Shown one piece after another: positions 1 through 8,617 of a stretch of 64,000 nucleotides of DNA. The position numbers and the translations under genes were made by a program. This DNA is from Blastopirellula sp. J2-11. Its GTDB lineage: Bacteria > Planctomycetota > Planctomycetia > Pirellulales > Pirellulaceae. Where the stretch lies: NCBI RefSeq assembly GCF_024584705.1, contig NZ_CP097384.1, positions 6,364,986 through 6,428,985 on the forward strand, read 5' to 3'. The notes beneath the pieces are model-generated. The model did no database searches. It was not told the origin of the DNA and saw nothing but the letters and a program-made list of their open reading frames with translations. Each line of letters begins with the position of its first letter. Position 1 is the stretch's first letter.

Positions 1-210
1 GACGTAGACCGGCAGCGCCGCGACGTGATCGAGATGCGCATGCGTGACAAAACTGGTCGGCGTGCCCATGAAGTCCCACGGCTGCAAACCGAGATCGAAA
101 AGGACCTTCATCTCGGGGATTCGCCAATACGACTGCACCGCCGCCCTCGAGTAGCCCTCGATGGTCAGGTCGTTGACTTCTAGTTTGCGAAGGGGAGCGT
201 TATCGAGCAT
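1..210 (-). CDS. MBL-fold metallo-hydrolase, RNase Z-like (partial)
   Basis: The gene begins at an ATG whose complement ends at 210 and runs off the left edge, so only the first 70 residues are visible. The fragment has the metallo-beta-lactamase zinc motif THAHLDH near residue 60, followed by a hydrophobic strand. An N-terminal stretch with strands and a LFDLG segment precedes it, as in ribonuclease Z-like and other MBL-fold hydrolases. The zinc motif supports a metal-dependent hydrolase. The exact substrate (tRNA 3' end or other) cannot be decided without the rest of the protein. Confidence 0.8.
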   Translation of the reverse strand, partial: MLDNAPLRKLEVNDLTIEGYSRAAVQSYWRIPEMKVLFDLGLQPWDFMGTPTSFVTHAHLDHVAALPVYV

Positions 211-337
211 GCGACAGCACCGGGCTGCGGAATCACGGAAAACTCTTCAGTTTAACGCCTTACGGCGACGATCAACAGAACCCAGTTTTCGCTTACAGGT
301 TCGCATCGACCGCCGAAATCCGCTCCACCAGCCAACT

Positions 338-784
338 TTATCCCCGTTTTGCGAGTTGAGCGGCGGCGATTTTCTGGGCCACATGCCCTAGTTCCAGCTC
401 GCGCAGAAAGTCTTCCATGGTCGCGTAAATCTCGTCGCTGAGAAACTTCACCGCCCAGTTGTGCTTGAGCGGACTAATCATCAGCACCACCTTGCCGGCG
501 CGGTAAGCCTCCCAGATTTCGATCGCCGTCCCCATCGAAGCCTCGGGAATGTAGGCGACCACCACGTCGACCTCGCCGCACATCGCGTTGTGTTTCAAAA
601 AAACGTCGCGGCCCAAATCGTCGGTATACTCCAGCGACCCGCTATGGTCGGCCCACGGATCGTAGATATCAGCGCCGGGAAAGTGACGCAGCAAGATCTC
701 TTTCAGTTGCGTCCGATAGTCTTGACGATGAACCAGACTGCCAACGTGCGAACCTTGCATGATTCCCGCGAGAAAAAATCGCAT
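338..784 (-). CDS. nucleoside 2-deoxyribosyltransferase-like protein
   Basis: This is a protein of about 148 residues. I place the start at the ATG ending at 784 because MRFFLAGIMQGS is the natural first beta strand and glycine-rich turn of the family; the open frame extends further upstream without a sensible domain. Features seen are the GIMQGS turn, a DIYDPW segment, a central VDVVVAYIPEASMGTAIEI stretch with the glutamate typical of the nucleoside-2-deoxyribosyltransferase/DUF4406 fold, and an amphipathic C-terminal helix. The family moves deoxyribose between bases or cleaves nucleotides. The specific reaction here is not known. The gene is divergent from the M20 peptidase. Confidence 0.6.
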   Translation of the reverse strand: MRFFLAGIMQGSHVGSLVHRQDYRTQLKEILLRHFPGADIYDPWADHSGSLEYTDDLGRDVFLKHNAMCGEVDVVVAYIPEASMGTAIEIWEAYRAGKVVLMISPLKHNWAVKFLSDEIYATMEDFLRELELGHVAQKIAAAQLAKRG

Positions 785-903
785 CACTTCGTACCAGGAT
801 TGGATGGAAGACAAAAAAACCAGGGCAACCGTCGCCGCTTCCATAAAGTACAATACCGAGCGGAAGTTTGTCGACCGCCGCACCTTTGAATCGGAACACC
901 CTG

Positions 904-2085
904 ATGGCTACCATCGCCGCTCCTCGCGCGAAAGCTTTACAACTGGTGAAACAACTGCTGGCCATCCCCGGCGGCAGCGGACGCGAGAAGCAAGTCGCCC
1001 AGTTTATTGAGGCCGAGCTGCTAGCCGCCGGCGCCGAAAAAAGCTGGTTTCGCTACGACAAAGCGCATCAGCAGGGTCCCATCGCCGACGCCGAAGTCGG
1101 CAATCTGGTGGTGACGATTCCCGGCACGATCGCTGCTCCCCGCCGTTTGCTAATGGCTCACATGGATACGGTGCCGCTCTGCGTCGGCTGCACGCCGGTC
1201 CGCAAGGGGGATGTGTTAGAATCGCGTGAAGCCGATCGCGGATTGGGCGCCGACGATCGCGCCGGCGTCGCCGTCGTGCTGCACGCCGCTTGTCAGATCT
1301 TGCGGAAGAAACTGCCGCACCCGCCGCTGACGCTGCTGTTCACCATCGAAGAAGAGATCGGTCTGCATGGCGCGAAGAACCTGCAGACGTCGCTGCTGAA
1401 GAAGCCGGCCCTCGCCTTCAACTGGGACGGCGGATCTCCCACCAAACTGACGATCGGCGCAATCGGCGGCTACCGCATGTTCTTAGACGTGCACGGAATC
1501 GCGAGCCATGCAGGGGTCGCCCCCGAGCGCGGCGCCAGCGCGATCACCATCGCTTCGCTGGCGATCGCGCGCTTGCACAAAGCGGGCTGGCTCGGCAAAA
1601 TCACCAAGAAGAAGAGGGTCGGGACCGCCAACGTGGGCGTGATCAACGGCGGCGCTGCGACCAATGTCGTTTGCGATTCGGTGCAGTTGAAAGCCGAGGC
1701 GCGAAGTCACGACGTCGCCTTCTTGCATGACATCGTCGCTCAAATCGAAGCCGCTTTTCGCGACGCCGCCGCCGAGGTGAAGAACGTCGACGGGCAATCA
1801 GGATCGGTCGACATCACCGGGCGACTCGACTACGAACCGTTCCTGCTCTCCAAAGACGAACCATCGGTGCAAGTCGCACAGCAAACGCTGGCGGCGCTCG
1901 GCCTGGAATCGGAACTGAGCATCGCCAACGGCGGACTTGACGCGAATTGGCTCTTCCGACACGGCGTGCCGGCCGTCACCTTTGGCTGCGGCCAGCGAAA
2001 CCAACATATGGCGACCGAGCAACTTCATCTCGAGTCGTTCTATCAGGCCTGCGATATCGGCCTGAATATTGCCGTCGGGAAGTGA
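904..2085 (+). CDS. M20-family metallopeptidase (tripeptidase T-like)
   Basis: The 393-residue product is a zinc di-nuclear aminopeptidase/deacylase of the M20 family, probably cytoplasmic as no signal peptide is seen. Visible motifs are HMDTVP (H86, D88; zinc and catalytic base region), GADDRAG (D117 bridging metal), the EEE cluster at about 150-152 (catalytic and metal glutamates), the dimerisation-domain segment with ASHAG near 200, and a late QHMATEQLH histidine. An ATG 36 bases upstream is possible, but the one at 904 starts cleanly with the first helix. The length suits PepT-like peptidases. The substrate is unresolved between tripeptides and other amide compounds. Confidence 0.85.
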   Translation: MATIAAPRAKALQLVKQLLAIPGGSGREKQVAQFIEAELLAAGAEKSWFRYDKAHQQGPIADAEVGNLVVTIPGTIAAPRRLLMAHMDTVPLCVGCTPVRKGDVLESREADRGLGADDRAGVAVVLHAACQILRKKLPHPPLTLLFTIEEEIGLHGAKNLQTSLLKKPALAFNWDGGSPTKLTIGAIGGYRMFLDVHGIASHAGVAPERGASAITIASLAIARLHKAGWLGKITKKKRVGTANVGVINGGAATNVVCDSVQLKAEARSHDVAFLHDIVAQIEAAFRDAAAEVKNVDGQSGSVDITGRLDYEPFLLSKDEPSVQVAQQTLAALGLESELSIANGGLDANWLFRHGVPAVTFGCGQRNQHMATEQLHLESFYQACDIGLNIAVGK

Positions 2086-2278
2086 GGCGATTGAAACTTT
2101 GCCGGCACTTCTCTTCGTAGCCCGACGCGCGAGTTTTGAGGTTGCGCTATTTCCCTGGTCGGTAAGAGGCAACGTTCCGCAATACGCCTAAAACCGGCTG
2201 CTTGCCATGCCGTTAGAAGTGGCCTGCGCACCAAGAACGGCGAGCTTGGTCTTGATGCCTCTTACGGCTGCGCCGCCC

Positions 2279-2295
2279 CGATAGCGGAGCTATCG
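2279..2295. terminator. possible bidirectional hairpin between convergent genes
   Basis: CGATAGC pairs with GCTATCG around a three-base loop, midway between the 3' ends of the M20 peptidase and the alpha/beta hydrolase. There is no U-tract, so an intrinsic terminator is only a guess. The preceding 2118-2135 stretch (TAGCCCGACGCGCGAG) resembles one arm of the inverted repeat at 6454-6543. Confidence 0.3.
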
Positions 2296-2324
2296 CGGCC
2301 AACCGGGGAAACATCGCCGCTTCG

Positions 2325-4346
2325 TTACTTTTTCACGGTAATCTGCTCAGCCGGCCATTTCAGCTGCTTGCTGACGGCTTGCGCGTAAGCGACCGCTTCG
2401 GCGCTTTCGGCGTCGACCTCGATCGCCGCGGTCTCTGCCGCCAGCGCGACGGCTTCCGGCATGTTCATGAACCGGCGGACGTGCAGGAAGATCGGTCCCT
2501 GACGATGATCGGTCGGCAGATGAGTCGCTTCGATCTGCGCAACGCTCGGCTCAAAGATCGCCGCATAGACGGCGACCCCCGCGTCGACGCCAGCGGCCGA
2601 GATCGTCAGCTTGCCGGGGGCCAGTTGGCCGCAAGCCTGAATCGCACGGCGCGCGTCCCAGACTCGCATCCCGTCAACCGTTTGTCCCAGTTGCAAGAAG
2701 CGACGGCGGATGTGTCTGTCCAACTTCTGATCTTGGCTCCATTGCGTCGGACCGACGCCGCGCTGAACTAACAGGAACTGTCGACCGGGAAGCGTCAGCA
2801 ACTGCTTTGCGGCGTCACTTTTCGGTTGTTCGCCTGCTTCAAGAGCGACCGTCAATTCTTCGATCGCGGTCCACTGCGCTTCGTCGGCAAATTGCAAAGT
2901 CGCGCTGTCGCTGTCGTTTTCGATCATGACCAGCGGCAAGGTTACGCCGGGCTGCGTTTCTAGGTCGAAGGTGGTGACGGCGGTTTCGCCGATCTTTCCG
3001 GAGGCGACCTTGGTCAACTTTGGCGCGGCGTCCGTCGTCGGCCAACCGTTGAACGATTTTTCGAGCAGCGTCTTCCGCAGTGCGGCGGATTCCGATTTCC
3101 AGGCCGCTTCCGAAGCAGGAACTTCTGCGGGCGAAGCGATCGGGACGAACGTCTCTTGGATTTTCGTATTGATCTGATCGGCCGGCAACTCGGCGAAGAC
3201 TTTCAACTCTCTCCGTTCGAACAGCGGCGTCGCGGCGTCTTCGATCAGCGGCGAATCCCCTTTTAGATGATTGCTCAGCCAATGGAACGCGGGGACGCGA
3301 AGCGGTTGCGTGTCGGCATGTCCGCCCGAGACGATGCAGTAGCCGAGATTCTTTTCGGCCCCATACAAGTTGTAGATCTTGCGGGCGGCGAAGAAGGTGC
3401 GGGTCACTCCATCCAGCGGAAAGATCGGGTCGCTGTCAGTATTGGCGATCATCAGCGCTCGCGGAGCGACCAGCGAAGGCAACAGCGAGAAATCAAACCG
3501 CGGACCATTTACCCAAAACATGCAGTCGCAATGTCCGTTGATGCAATCATCCACGATATGATTTTGCAGATCGGTGATTCCAGCGACCGGAACCGCCGCT
3601 TTGATGCGATCGTCGAGCGCCGCGATATACCAGCTATAAGCGCCGCCGCCGCTTCGGCCAGTGACGCCGATCTGCTCACCATCGACATCATCGCGGGCTT
3701 GCAGCAGATCGATCGCGCGGACGCAGTTCCAAGCTTCGACGCCGGCCGGCGTGTAACCGCGATTGATCCACCACCACATGTCCAGGTTATGGGTTCCATG
3801 ATGAAGTCCTTGGATCTCACCCAGTTGCAACGTGTCGATCATCAAGCAAACGAAACCATGCCGCGCGAACCAGGCTCCATGATGCTGGTAGTAGGTTTTG
3901 TTCCCCAGACTCACGCCGTCTTCGACCACGCGACCATGTCCGCAAACATAGAGGATCGCCGGCAAGCGGCCTTTCGATTCGGCCGGACGGTAAAGGTTGC
4001 CGGTCACATACAAACCGGGGCGCGACTGGAAATGAATCTTCTCGACGACGACCCCTTCCTTCTCCAACGTGCCGGTCGTGGTTACCTGCAGATCAGTCTT
4101 TTCCGGCCAGGGTTGGAGACCGAGCATCTCCTTTAATAGATCGTGATATCCAGGTCGTTTAATTTTCCATTCTTCCAGCGAGGTAACGCTCGCAATCGGC
4201 TGATTGGTCAGCGCCGTAGTCTCGGCCTGAAAGTAATCACGCAAAGCGGCGTCGCCAGGTTCGGCATGCGCGGATCGCGTGAGACCGTAAGAAAGACTTG
4301 CAACGAGCGCAAGCGCAAACAAGAAAACAAGACGACTACGGCTCAT
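2325..4346 (-). CDS. secreted alpha/beta hydrolase (acetyl xylan esterase-like)
   Basis: This 673-residue protein has a Sec signal peptide (MSRSRLVFLFALALVASLSYG, cleavage near AHA-EP at 28) and an alpha/beta-hydrolase domain over roughly residues 60-360. The nucleophile elbow GRSGG places Ser232. An Asp near 307 (TDSDPIF) and His344 (SGGHAD) complete a plausible triad. An oxyanion/lid stretch VCGHGR occurs at about 135. The C-terminal 300 residues form a second region without a recognised motif. Related planctomycete proteins are usually annotated as acetyl xylan esterases or prolyl oligopeptidase-family proteins, suggesting periplasmic removal of ester groups from polysaccharides; the substrate is inferred. 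Confidence 0.75.
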   Translation of the reverse strand: MSRSRLVFLFALALVASLSYGLTRSAHAEPGDAALRDYFQAETTALTNQPIASVTSLEEWKIKRPGYHDLLKEMLGLQPWPEKTDLQVTTTGTLEKEGVVVEKIHFQSRPGLYVTGNLYRPAESKGRLPAILYVCGHGRVVEDGVSLGNKTYYQHHGAWFARHGFVCLMIDTLQLGEIQGLHHGTHNLDMWWWINRGYTPAGVEAWNCVRAIDLLQARDDVDGEQIGVTGRSGGGAYSWYIAALDDRIKAAVPVAGITDLQNHIVDDCINGHCDCMFWVNGPRFDFSLLPSLVAPRALMIANTDSDPIFPLDGVTRTFFAARKIYNLYGAEKNLGYCIVSGGHADTQPLRVPAFHWLSNHLKGDSPLIEDAATPLFERRELKVFAELPADQINTKIQETFVPIASPAEVPASEAAWKSESAALRKTLLEKSFNGWPTTDAAPKLTKVASGKIGETAVTTFDLETQPGVTLPLVMIENDSDSATLQFADEAQWTAIEELTVALEAGEQPKSDAAKQLLTLPGRQFLLVQRGVGPTQWSQDQKLDRHIRRRFLQLGQTVDGMRVWDARRAIQACGQLAPGKLTISAAGVDAGVAVYAAIFEPSVAQIEATHLPTDHRQGPIFLHVRRFMNMPEAVALAAETAAIEVDAESAEAVAYAQAVSKQLKWPAEQITVKK

Positions 4347-4471
4347 AGCAAGTTTCCAACAAGGCGAGTGGCGAAAGGCGGGAAGCTGGGGGATGGGGCG
4401 TGAGTTTCTATCCTGGTTGCTTTTTCGCCGCGAGTCAACTCTGTACCGGCGACGAAATCAAGCGGGCGGCG

Positions 4472-5506
4472 TCATTCAGCCGGCTTCGTCGGGTCCGGCG
4501 TCTGGCCGTTTCCTTGGGCATGCAGACTTCCCGAGCGAAACGCGTGGGCCATCGATTTGGGAACTTCGGCTTCGGCCAGCACGAGCTTCGCTCGATTCAG
4601 CACGACCTTCGCTTTGTTCTCTTGTTCGGTGGCGACCGCTTCGGCGCGGCGTTGTTCGGCCTTGGCGCGAGCGACGCGGGTATCAGCTTCGGCCTGGTCG
4701 TTTTGCAAGCGGGCGCCGATGTTCTCGCCCACGTCGATATCAGCGATGTCGATCGAAACAATCGCATACGCGGTTTGGGCGTCCAGATTGCGATCGAGCA
4801 CCGCCCGGGTGATCAGGTCAGGATTTTCCAACACCAGCGTATGCGTGGCGCTGGAGCCGATCGCCGAAATGATGCACTCGCCCACGCGGGCGATGACCGT
4901 TTCTTCGGTGGCGCCGCCGATCAACTGCTCAAGCGCGGTGCGGACGGTGACTTTCGCGCGGACACGCAGTTCGATACCGTTCTTGGCGATCGCGCTGAGC
5001 GTCGATTTGCCGCTGCGGCGCGGATCGGGGCAATCAATCACCTTGGGCGAGACGCTGGTGCGAACCGCTTCGACCACGTCGCGACCAGCCAGATCGATCG
5101 CCGCCGCGCGATCAAAGTCGAGCGCAATCTGCGCGCGCTGGGCGGCGATAATCGCATGCATGACCGCCATGACGTTGCCGCCGGCTAGATAGTGCGCTTC
5201 CAGTCGTTTGGTGCTGATGCCATCTTTGCGATCGATGCTCAGCCCCGATTGCGAGGCCATGATCTTCGCTTTGACGATCACGCGGCTGTTGACCTGGCGA
5301 AAGCTCATGCCGACCAACTCGAACAGCGAGACGCCGGCTTGCGACATGTAGGCCTGGAACCAGAGCGGCCCATACGCCAGCAAGACGATCAAGAAGACGA
5401 AGCCGAAAAGGGCGAACATCCCCCCGAGCAAAACGTACAGCATAAATCCGCTGTCGCCATCTTGGGCTAACAGCATCCACGACGCGACGTTCGGCATAAA
5501 TCTCAA
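4472..5506 (-). CDS. floA: flotillin-like protein FloA (UPF0365/YqfA)
   Basis: The 344-residue protein has one N-terminal membrane segment (about 22-46) followed by a long PHB-type domain. The family-specific runs are easily recognised: [19 protein letters not shown], the CPDPRR segment, [16 protein letters not shown], and [19 protein letters not shown]. The tail is an Ala/Glu/Arg-rich coiled coil ([19 protein letters not shown]) expected to drive oligomerisation. FloA proteins scaffold ordered membrane domains in bacteria. It lies next to a DUF4013 membrane protein on the same strand, separated by 73 bases. No NfeD partner is seen in the window. Confidence 0.93.
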   Translation of the reverse strand: MRFMPNVASWMLLAQDGDSGFMLYVLLGGMFALFGFVFLIVLLAYGPLWFQAYMSQAGVSLFELVGMSFRQVNSRVIVKAKIMASQSGLSIDRKDGISTKRLEAHYLAGGNVMAVMHAIIAAQRAQIALDFDRAAAIDLAGRDVVEAVRTSVSPKVIDCPDPRRSGKSTLSAIAKNGIELRVRAKVTVRTALEQLIGGATEETVIARVGECIISAIGSSATHTLVLENPDLITRAVLDRNLDAQTAYAIVSIDIADIDVGENIGARLQNDQAEADTRVARAKAEQRRAEAVATEQENKAKVVLNRAKLVLAEAEVPKSMAHAFRSGSLHAQGNGQTPDPTKPAE

Positions 5507-5579
5507 CCTCGGCGAACCATTCTGACAGCGATCCTACAACGAGCATGATACCGCACGGCGACATGCTCAGCCAGCAGAT

Positions 5580-6353
5580 TTACGGGGCGATTGGGATCGT
5601 TTGCCCCCCGCGGTGGAGATAGACCTGATAAAGCTGCATGTTCAACATTGTCATGACGAACATCATCAAGATCATCGCCGGCAAAATGCCGACGCAGCAA
5701 GCGAGAGCCCCGACAATTCCCACGACCATGCCGGCAATCGAGGTGAACAGAATCACAAGAATCTGGTCGAGCCACATTTTCTTGAAGAAATCGATCATGA
5801 AGCCAAAGTTAAACCCTTCCGAAAACTCCTTCGTCAAACCAACGCGAATCATCGCCGGCATGGTCACCAGATTGATGAGAATCTGTGCTCCAAATTGGAC
5901 GACGAACGCGAGGATGGCGAGCACGCCGCGCGCTGGACCATCGGCGGCTTGCGCGGCGAAATTCAGCGCGCCGACGACAATCATCAGGGGAATCGAAAAC
6001 AGAAGTCCCAAACAAAACATCGCCAGCATGATCCACAATCCGCGCATCAGGTAGTCGCCAAAACGATCAAACGTGAAGCCATGGTAGGGACGTTCGCTGC
6101 GCCCCGTCAGGAGCAATGCGATCGCTTCAAACATGTAACCCCACACGACCATCACGCCGAGAATGGGAATCAGCAGCACCAACGACGGCAGCAGCATATT
6201 CGTCACCCAATTCGGATGCTCGAAGAACTGCGAAAACGGCCCAAAATAGTCGATCGACTCACGCGGCGGAGCTGGCATGCTCGGCGTATCGGGCGAATCT
6301 TGATAGGAATCCCCGCTGGGCGACTGAAATGGATTCGACGGATCGTTTGACAT
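5580..6353 (-). CDS. DUF4013-type multi-pass membrane protein
   Basis: This 257-residue integral membrane protein has a Pro/Ser/Asp-rich cytoplasmic N-terminus (about 50 residues), then alternating hydrophobic segments near 55-85, 110-135, 140-170 and 200-240. A WGYMFE motif, a TGRSERPYHG loop and a DYLMRGLW loop match the pattern of DUF4013 proteins. It sits immediately upstream of floA on the same strand, so the two may be co-transcribed. No catalytic residues are apparent. A role in membrane organisation is a guess from context. Confidence 0.7.
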   Translation of the reverse strand: MSNDPSNPFQSPSGDSYQDSPDTPSMPAPPRESIDYFGPFSQFFEHPNWVTNMLLPSLVLLIPILGVMVVWGYMFEAIALLLTGRSERPYHGFTFDRFGDYLMRGLWIMLAMFCLGLLFSIPLMIVVGALNFAAQAADGPARGVLAILAFVVQFGAQILINLVTMPAMIRVGLTKEFSEGFNFGFMIDFFKKMWLDQILVILFTSIAGMVVGIVGALACCVGILPAMILMMFVMTMLNMQLYQVYLHRGGQTIPIAP

Positions 6354-6453
6354 CTAGTTTCCCCCAATCTAGTGATGCGATGATCGTGTACTTCGGCTGC
6401 TTGCGTATTTTCATGGGCGCTTTGTCTAGGCGACGCTAAGCGCTTCCTCTTCG

Positions 6454-6543
6454 TAGCCCGAAGCGCAAGCGAGGGAAATGCGGATGGCAACGCCAAGTTG
6501 GTTTGAAATGGCGAGCATATTCCCTTGCTTGCGCTGCGGGCTA
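6454..6543. repeat. REP-like inverted repeat, 25-bp arms
   Basis: The left arm at 6454-6478 reads TAGCCCGAAGCGCAAGCGAG then GGAAA. The right arm at 6519-6543 is its reverse complement with two or three mismatches. The arms are separated by 40 bases. A diverged single arm is visible near 2118. The arrangement suggests a dispersed palindromic element or a folded transcript region between the DUF4013 gene and the next minus-strand esterase. Confidence 0.65.
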
Positions 6544-6566
6544 GTGTGATGGTTTCTGGCTGTCGC

Positions 6567-7331
6567 TTACTCGGCCTGCTGCAACTGATGCGACAGCAGC
6601 CAGGTGAAGACTTCCGGATTGTCGTAGGTCGCTGTCCAGCTGTCGTGCCCGACGCCGGGGTAGATCGTTAGCTGGACGTCGCCGCCGGCCGCTTTGACGG
6701 CTGCGACCATTTCTTGGCTGCGCTTAAGCGGCACCGCTCCATCTTTATCGCCATGAAAAACCCAGAGCGGAGTCGACGTCAGCGCCGCGGCTTGCATCGG
6801 ATCGCCGCCGCCGCAGATCGGCAACGCCGCGGCGAATTTGTGCGGGTGCTTCGCGACCAGCGACCAGGTTCCAAAGCCGCCCATGCTCAAACCGGTGCAA
6901 TAGATCCGGGTCGGATCGACGTTGTATTCTTTTTCGACCGTGTCCAGCAGTTGGGTCAGCGCCTCTAGTTTTTCACTGGCGTTCCACCAGACTCCAGGGC
7001 TGCACTGCGGCGAAACGACAATGAACGGCAGTTCTTTTGCGGGAACCAATTTGGGCGGGCCATGCTTTTTGACCTGATCCAAATCGGTTCCGCGTTCGCC
7101 GGCGCCATGCAAAAAGAGAAGCAGCGGCTTCTTTTCGCCGTCGGCCTTGTAGTCGGTCGGAAGATAGAGCCAATAGCCCAATTTCTCCGGCTCATTTCCC
7201 TCGATCTTCACTTCCAGCTCTTGCGCGACTTGCTTGCCGGGCGTCGGGCTGTCGGCAATGGGCTGTTCGGCGGCCATCAGTGCGAAACTCCCAAGTAATA
7301 TCAAACAGATCGAGGCGAACGATTTGAGCAC
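6567..7331 (-). CDS. secreted phospholipase/carboxylesterase-like alpha/beta hydrolase
   Basis: This 254-residue exported hydrolase has a short signal peptide ending near residue 21 (LMAAEQ). The fold markers are LFLHGAGERG (oxyanion region, about 73-81), the nucleophile elbow GLSMGG (Ser149), the acid in FHGDKDGAVP (Asp195 or Asp197) and His229 in GVGHDSW. The pattern matches the poly(3-hydroxybutyrate) depolymerase/LpqC-like and dienelactone hydrolase-related esterases common in planctomycetes. The natural substrate is unknown. The gene stands alone, bounded upstream by a 75-base gap and downstream by the 6454-6543 repeat. Confidence 0.8.
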   Translation of the reverse strand: MLKSFASICLILLGSFALMAAEQPIADSPTPGKQVAQELEVKIEGNEPEKLGYWLYLPTDYKADGEKKPLLLFLHGAGERGTDLDQVKKHGPPKLVPAKELPFIVVSPQCSPGVWWNASEKLEALTQLLDTVEKEYNVDPTRIYCTGLSMGGFGTWSLVAKHPHKFAAALPICGGGDPMQAAALTSTPLWVFHGDKDGAVPLKRSQEMVAAVKAAGGDVQLTIYPGVGHDSWTATYDNPEVFTWLLSHQLQQAE

Positions 7332-7406
7332 GGCGATTCTCCGACATAAACGAGTGAAATCGCTTACAGCCTAATAGCGGCTAACGCCGATTGCAATCAG
7401 CGACCT

Positions 7407-8564
7407 TTAACGCAACTGCTGCTTTAGCCAGTCTATCTCGGTCGCAATTCCCGCCGCGAGTTCCTCCTGACGCAATTCGGGCGGCAGCACCGTCCAGGCA
7501 TAGGTCTCGACTTCAAAATGCTTGATCGGAGCGAGAAGTTCGCGCTGACGCAGCAAGTCAAGGATCTGCCCCTGGGTCGTGCGGAGCGGACCAAACGCAT
7601 CCAGGTAGATCGGCATGTGAAAATGGATGCGCCAGACGCCGCTGGGCTCTCCCGCGATCGAATTCAACAGGGCAGGGAGGTCGTCGTATAGCTTTCGCTC
7701 TCCGCTGGGGGACTGCACCATCGTTTGGTGCAGGTAGCGATCTTCGGCGAATTGCTCCAAGCGCTGAATCGCCGCTTGGCGGTCTTCGTCGGTCAGCGAA
7801 TCAAATTCGACTTCGATCGCCGACGAGATTTGCACTTTGCCAACGCTGATTCCCGCCGCTGCGTACTGGGACAGGACGGCCGATTGGTCTTCGCACATCA
7901 CCGCCGCGTGACAAACGTCATGACAGACGCGGATATAGCGCGCCAGCTGCGCGGCGTCACCGGCCGGGAACAAGCGATTCTGAAAAAAGTCGATCATGTC
8001 GGCGGTCGTATCGATCGCGCAGCCCGGTTCCGGCTCGATGCAAACATAGATCAAACGACCGGTCGTTTGCTCAAGTTTGGCTAACTCGTTGGAAAGCGTA
8101 AGAAAATTGGCCACGGCGGCGGCATACGCTTCTTCGCTGAGCGGCGGATTGCCCCAGGCAATCGGCAACGTCGAGATGCTTCCCTCTTCGCCTGGCGGCA
8201 ACAACTGATCCAGCACGATCGCCAGATCGAGCGTGTACTGCAGACGGAGCGGATCCATCCAGGTCGGTTCGTAAACGGCGTGCTTGACGACGGCTTGATG
8301 GAAGTTGCCATACGGAAATCCGTTCAGCGTGTACGGCATCAACTTGTTGTCGTTGAGAAAACCGCGAAACCGGGCCAGTCGATCTTCGTCGCGCAACTCT
8401 TTCGCCGTCACCGCCGACAGCCACAGTCCTACCCCCATTGGTTCGCGCGGAGAAATCAATTCGCGCACGCGCACCGCATGCTTGACCAGGTTCGCTTCGG
8501 TCTCGGCAAGATTTGCGCCAGCATGAACATTGGTGCAATATCCGATCCAGTCAGGCAGCGACAT
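7407..8564 (-). CDS. eboE: EboE-like TIM-barrel protein
   Basis: I start this 385-residue protein at the ATG ending at 8564 because MSLPDWIGYCTNVHAG is the characteristic opening of the metabolite-traffic protein EboE; the upstream extension would overlap the MFS gene. Motifs seen are GYCTNVHAG, a YTLNGFPYGNFH strand, CIEPEPGCAID, VCHDVCHAAVMCED and a late HFHMPIY, all consistent with a xylose-isomerase-like barrel with metal-binding His/Glu/Asp. In other bacteria EboE belongs to ebo clusters that move prenylated or aromatic precursors across the inner membrane, for example for scytonemin. Here no eboA, eboB, eboC, eboD or eboF neighbour is visible, but an MFS transporter lies 53 bases upstream. 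Confidence 0.72.
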   Translation of the reverse strand: MSLPDWIGYCTNVHAGANLAETEANLVKHAVRVRELISPREPMGVGLWLSAVTAKELRDEDRLARFRGFLNDNKLMPYTLNGFPYGNFHQAVVKHAVYEPTWMDPLRLQYTLDLAIVLDQLLPPGEEGSISTLPIAWGNPPLSEEAYAAAVANFLTLSNELAKLEQTTGRLIYVCIEPEPGCAIDTTADMIDFFQNRLFPAGDAAQLARYIRVCHDVCHAAVMCEDQSAVLSQYAAAGISVGKVQISSAIEVEFDSLTDEDRQAAIQRLEQFAEDRYLHQTMVQSPSGERKLYDDLPALLNSIAGEPSGVWRIHFHMPIYLDAFGPLRTTQGQILDLLRQRELLAPIKHFEVETYAWTVLPPELRQEELAAGIATEIDWLKQQLR

Positions 8565-8617
8565 CCGGTTCTCCGAGGGGGCAAGAGCATCGTCAAACCG
8601 CTTGATCGTAACAGGGA

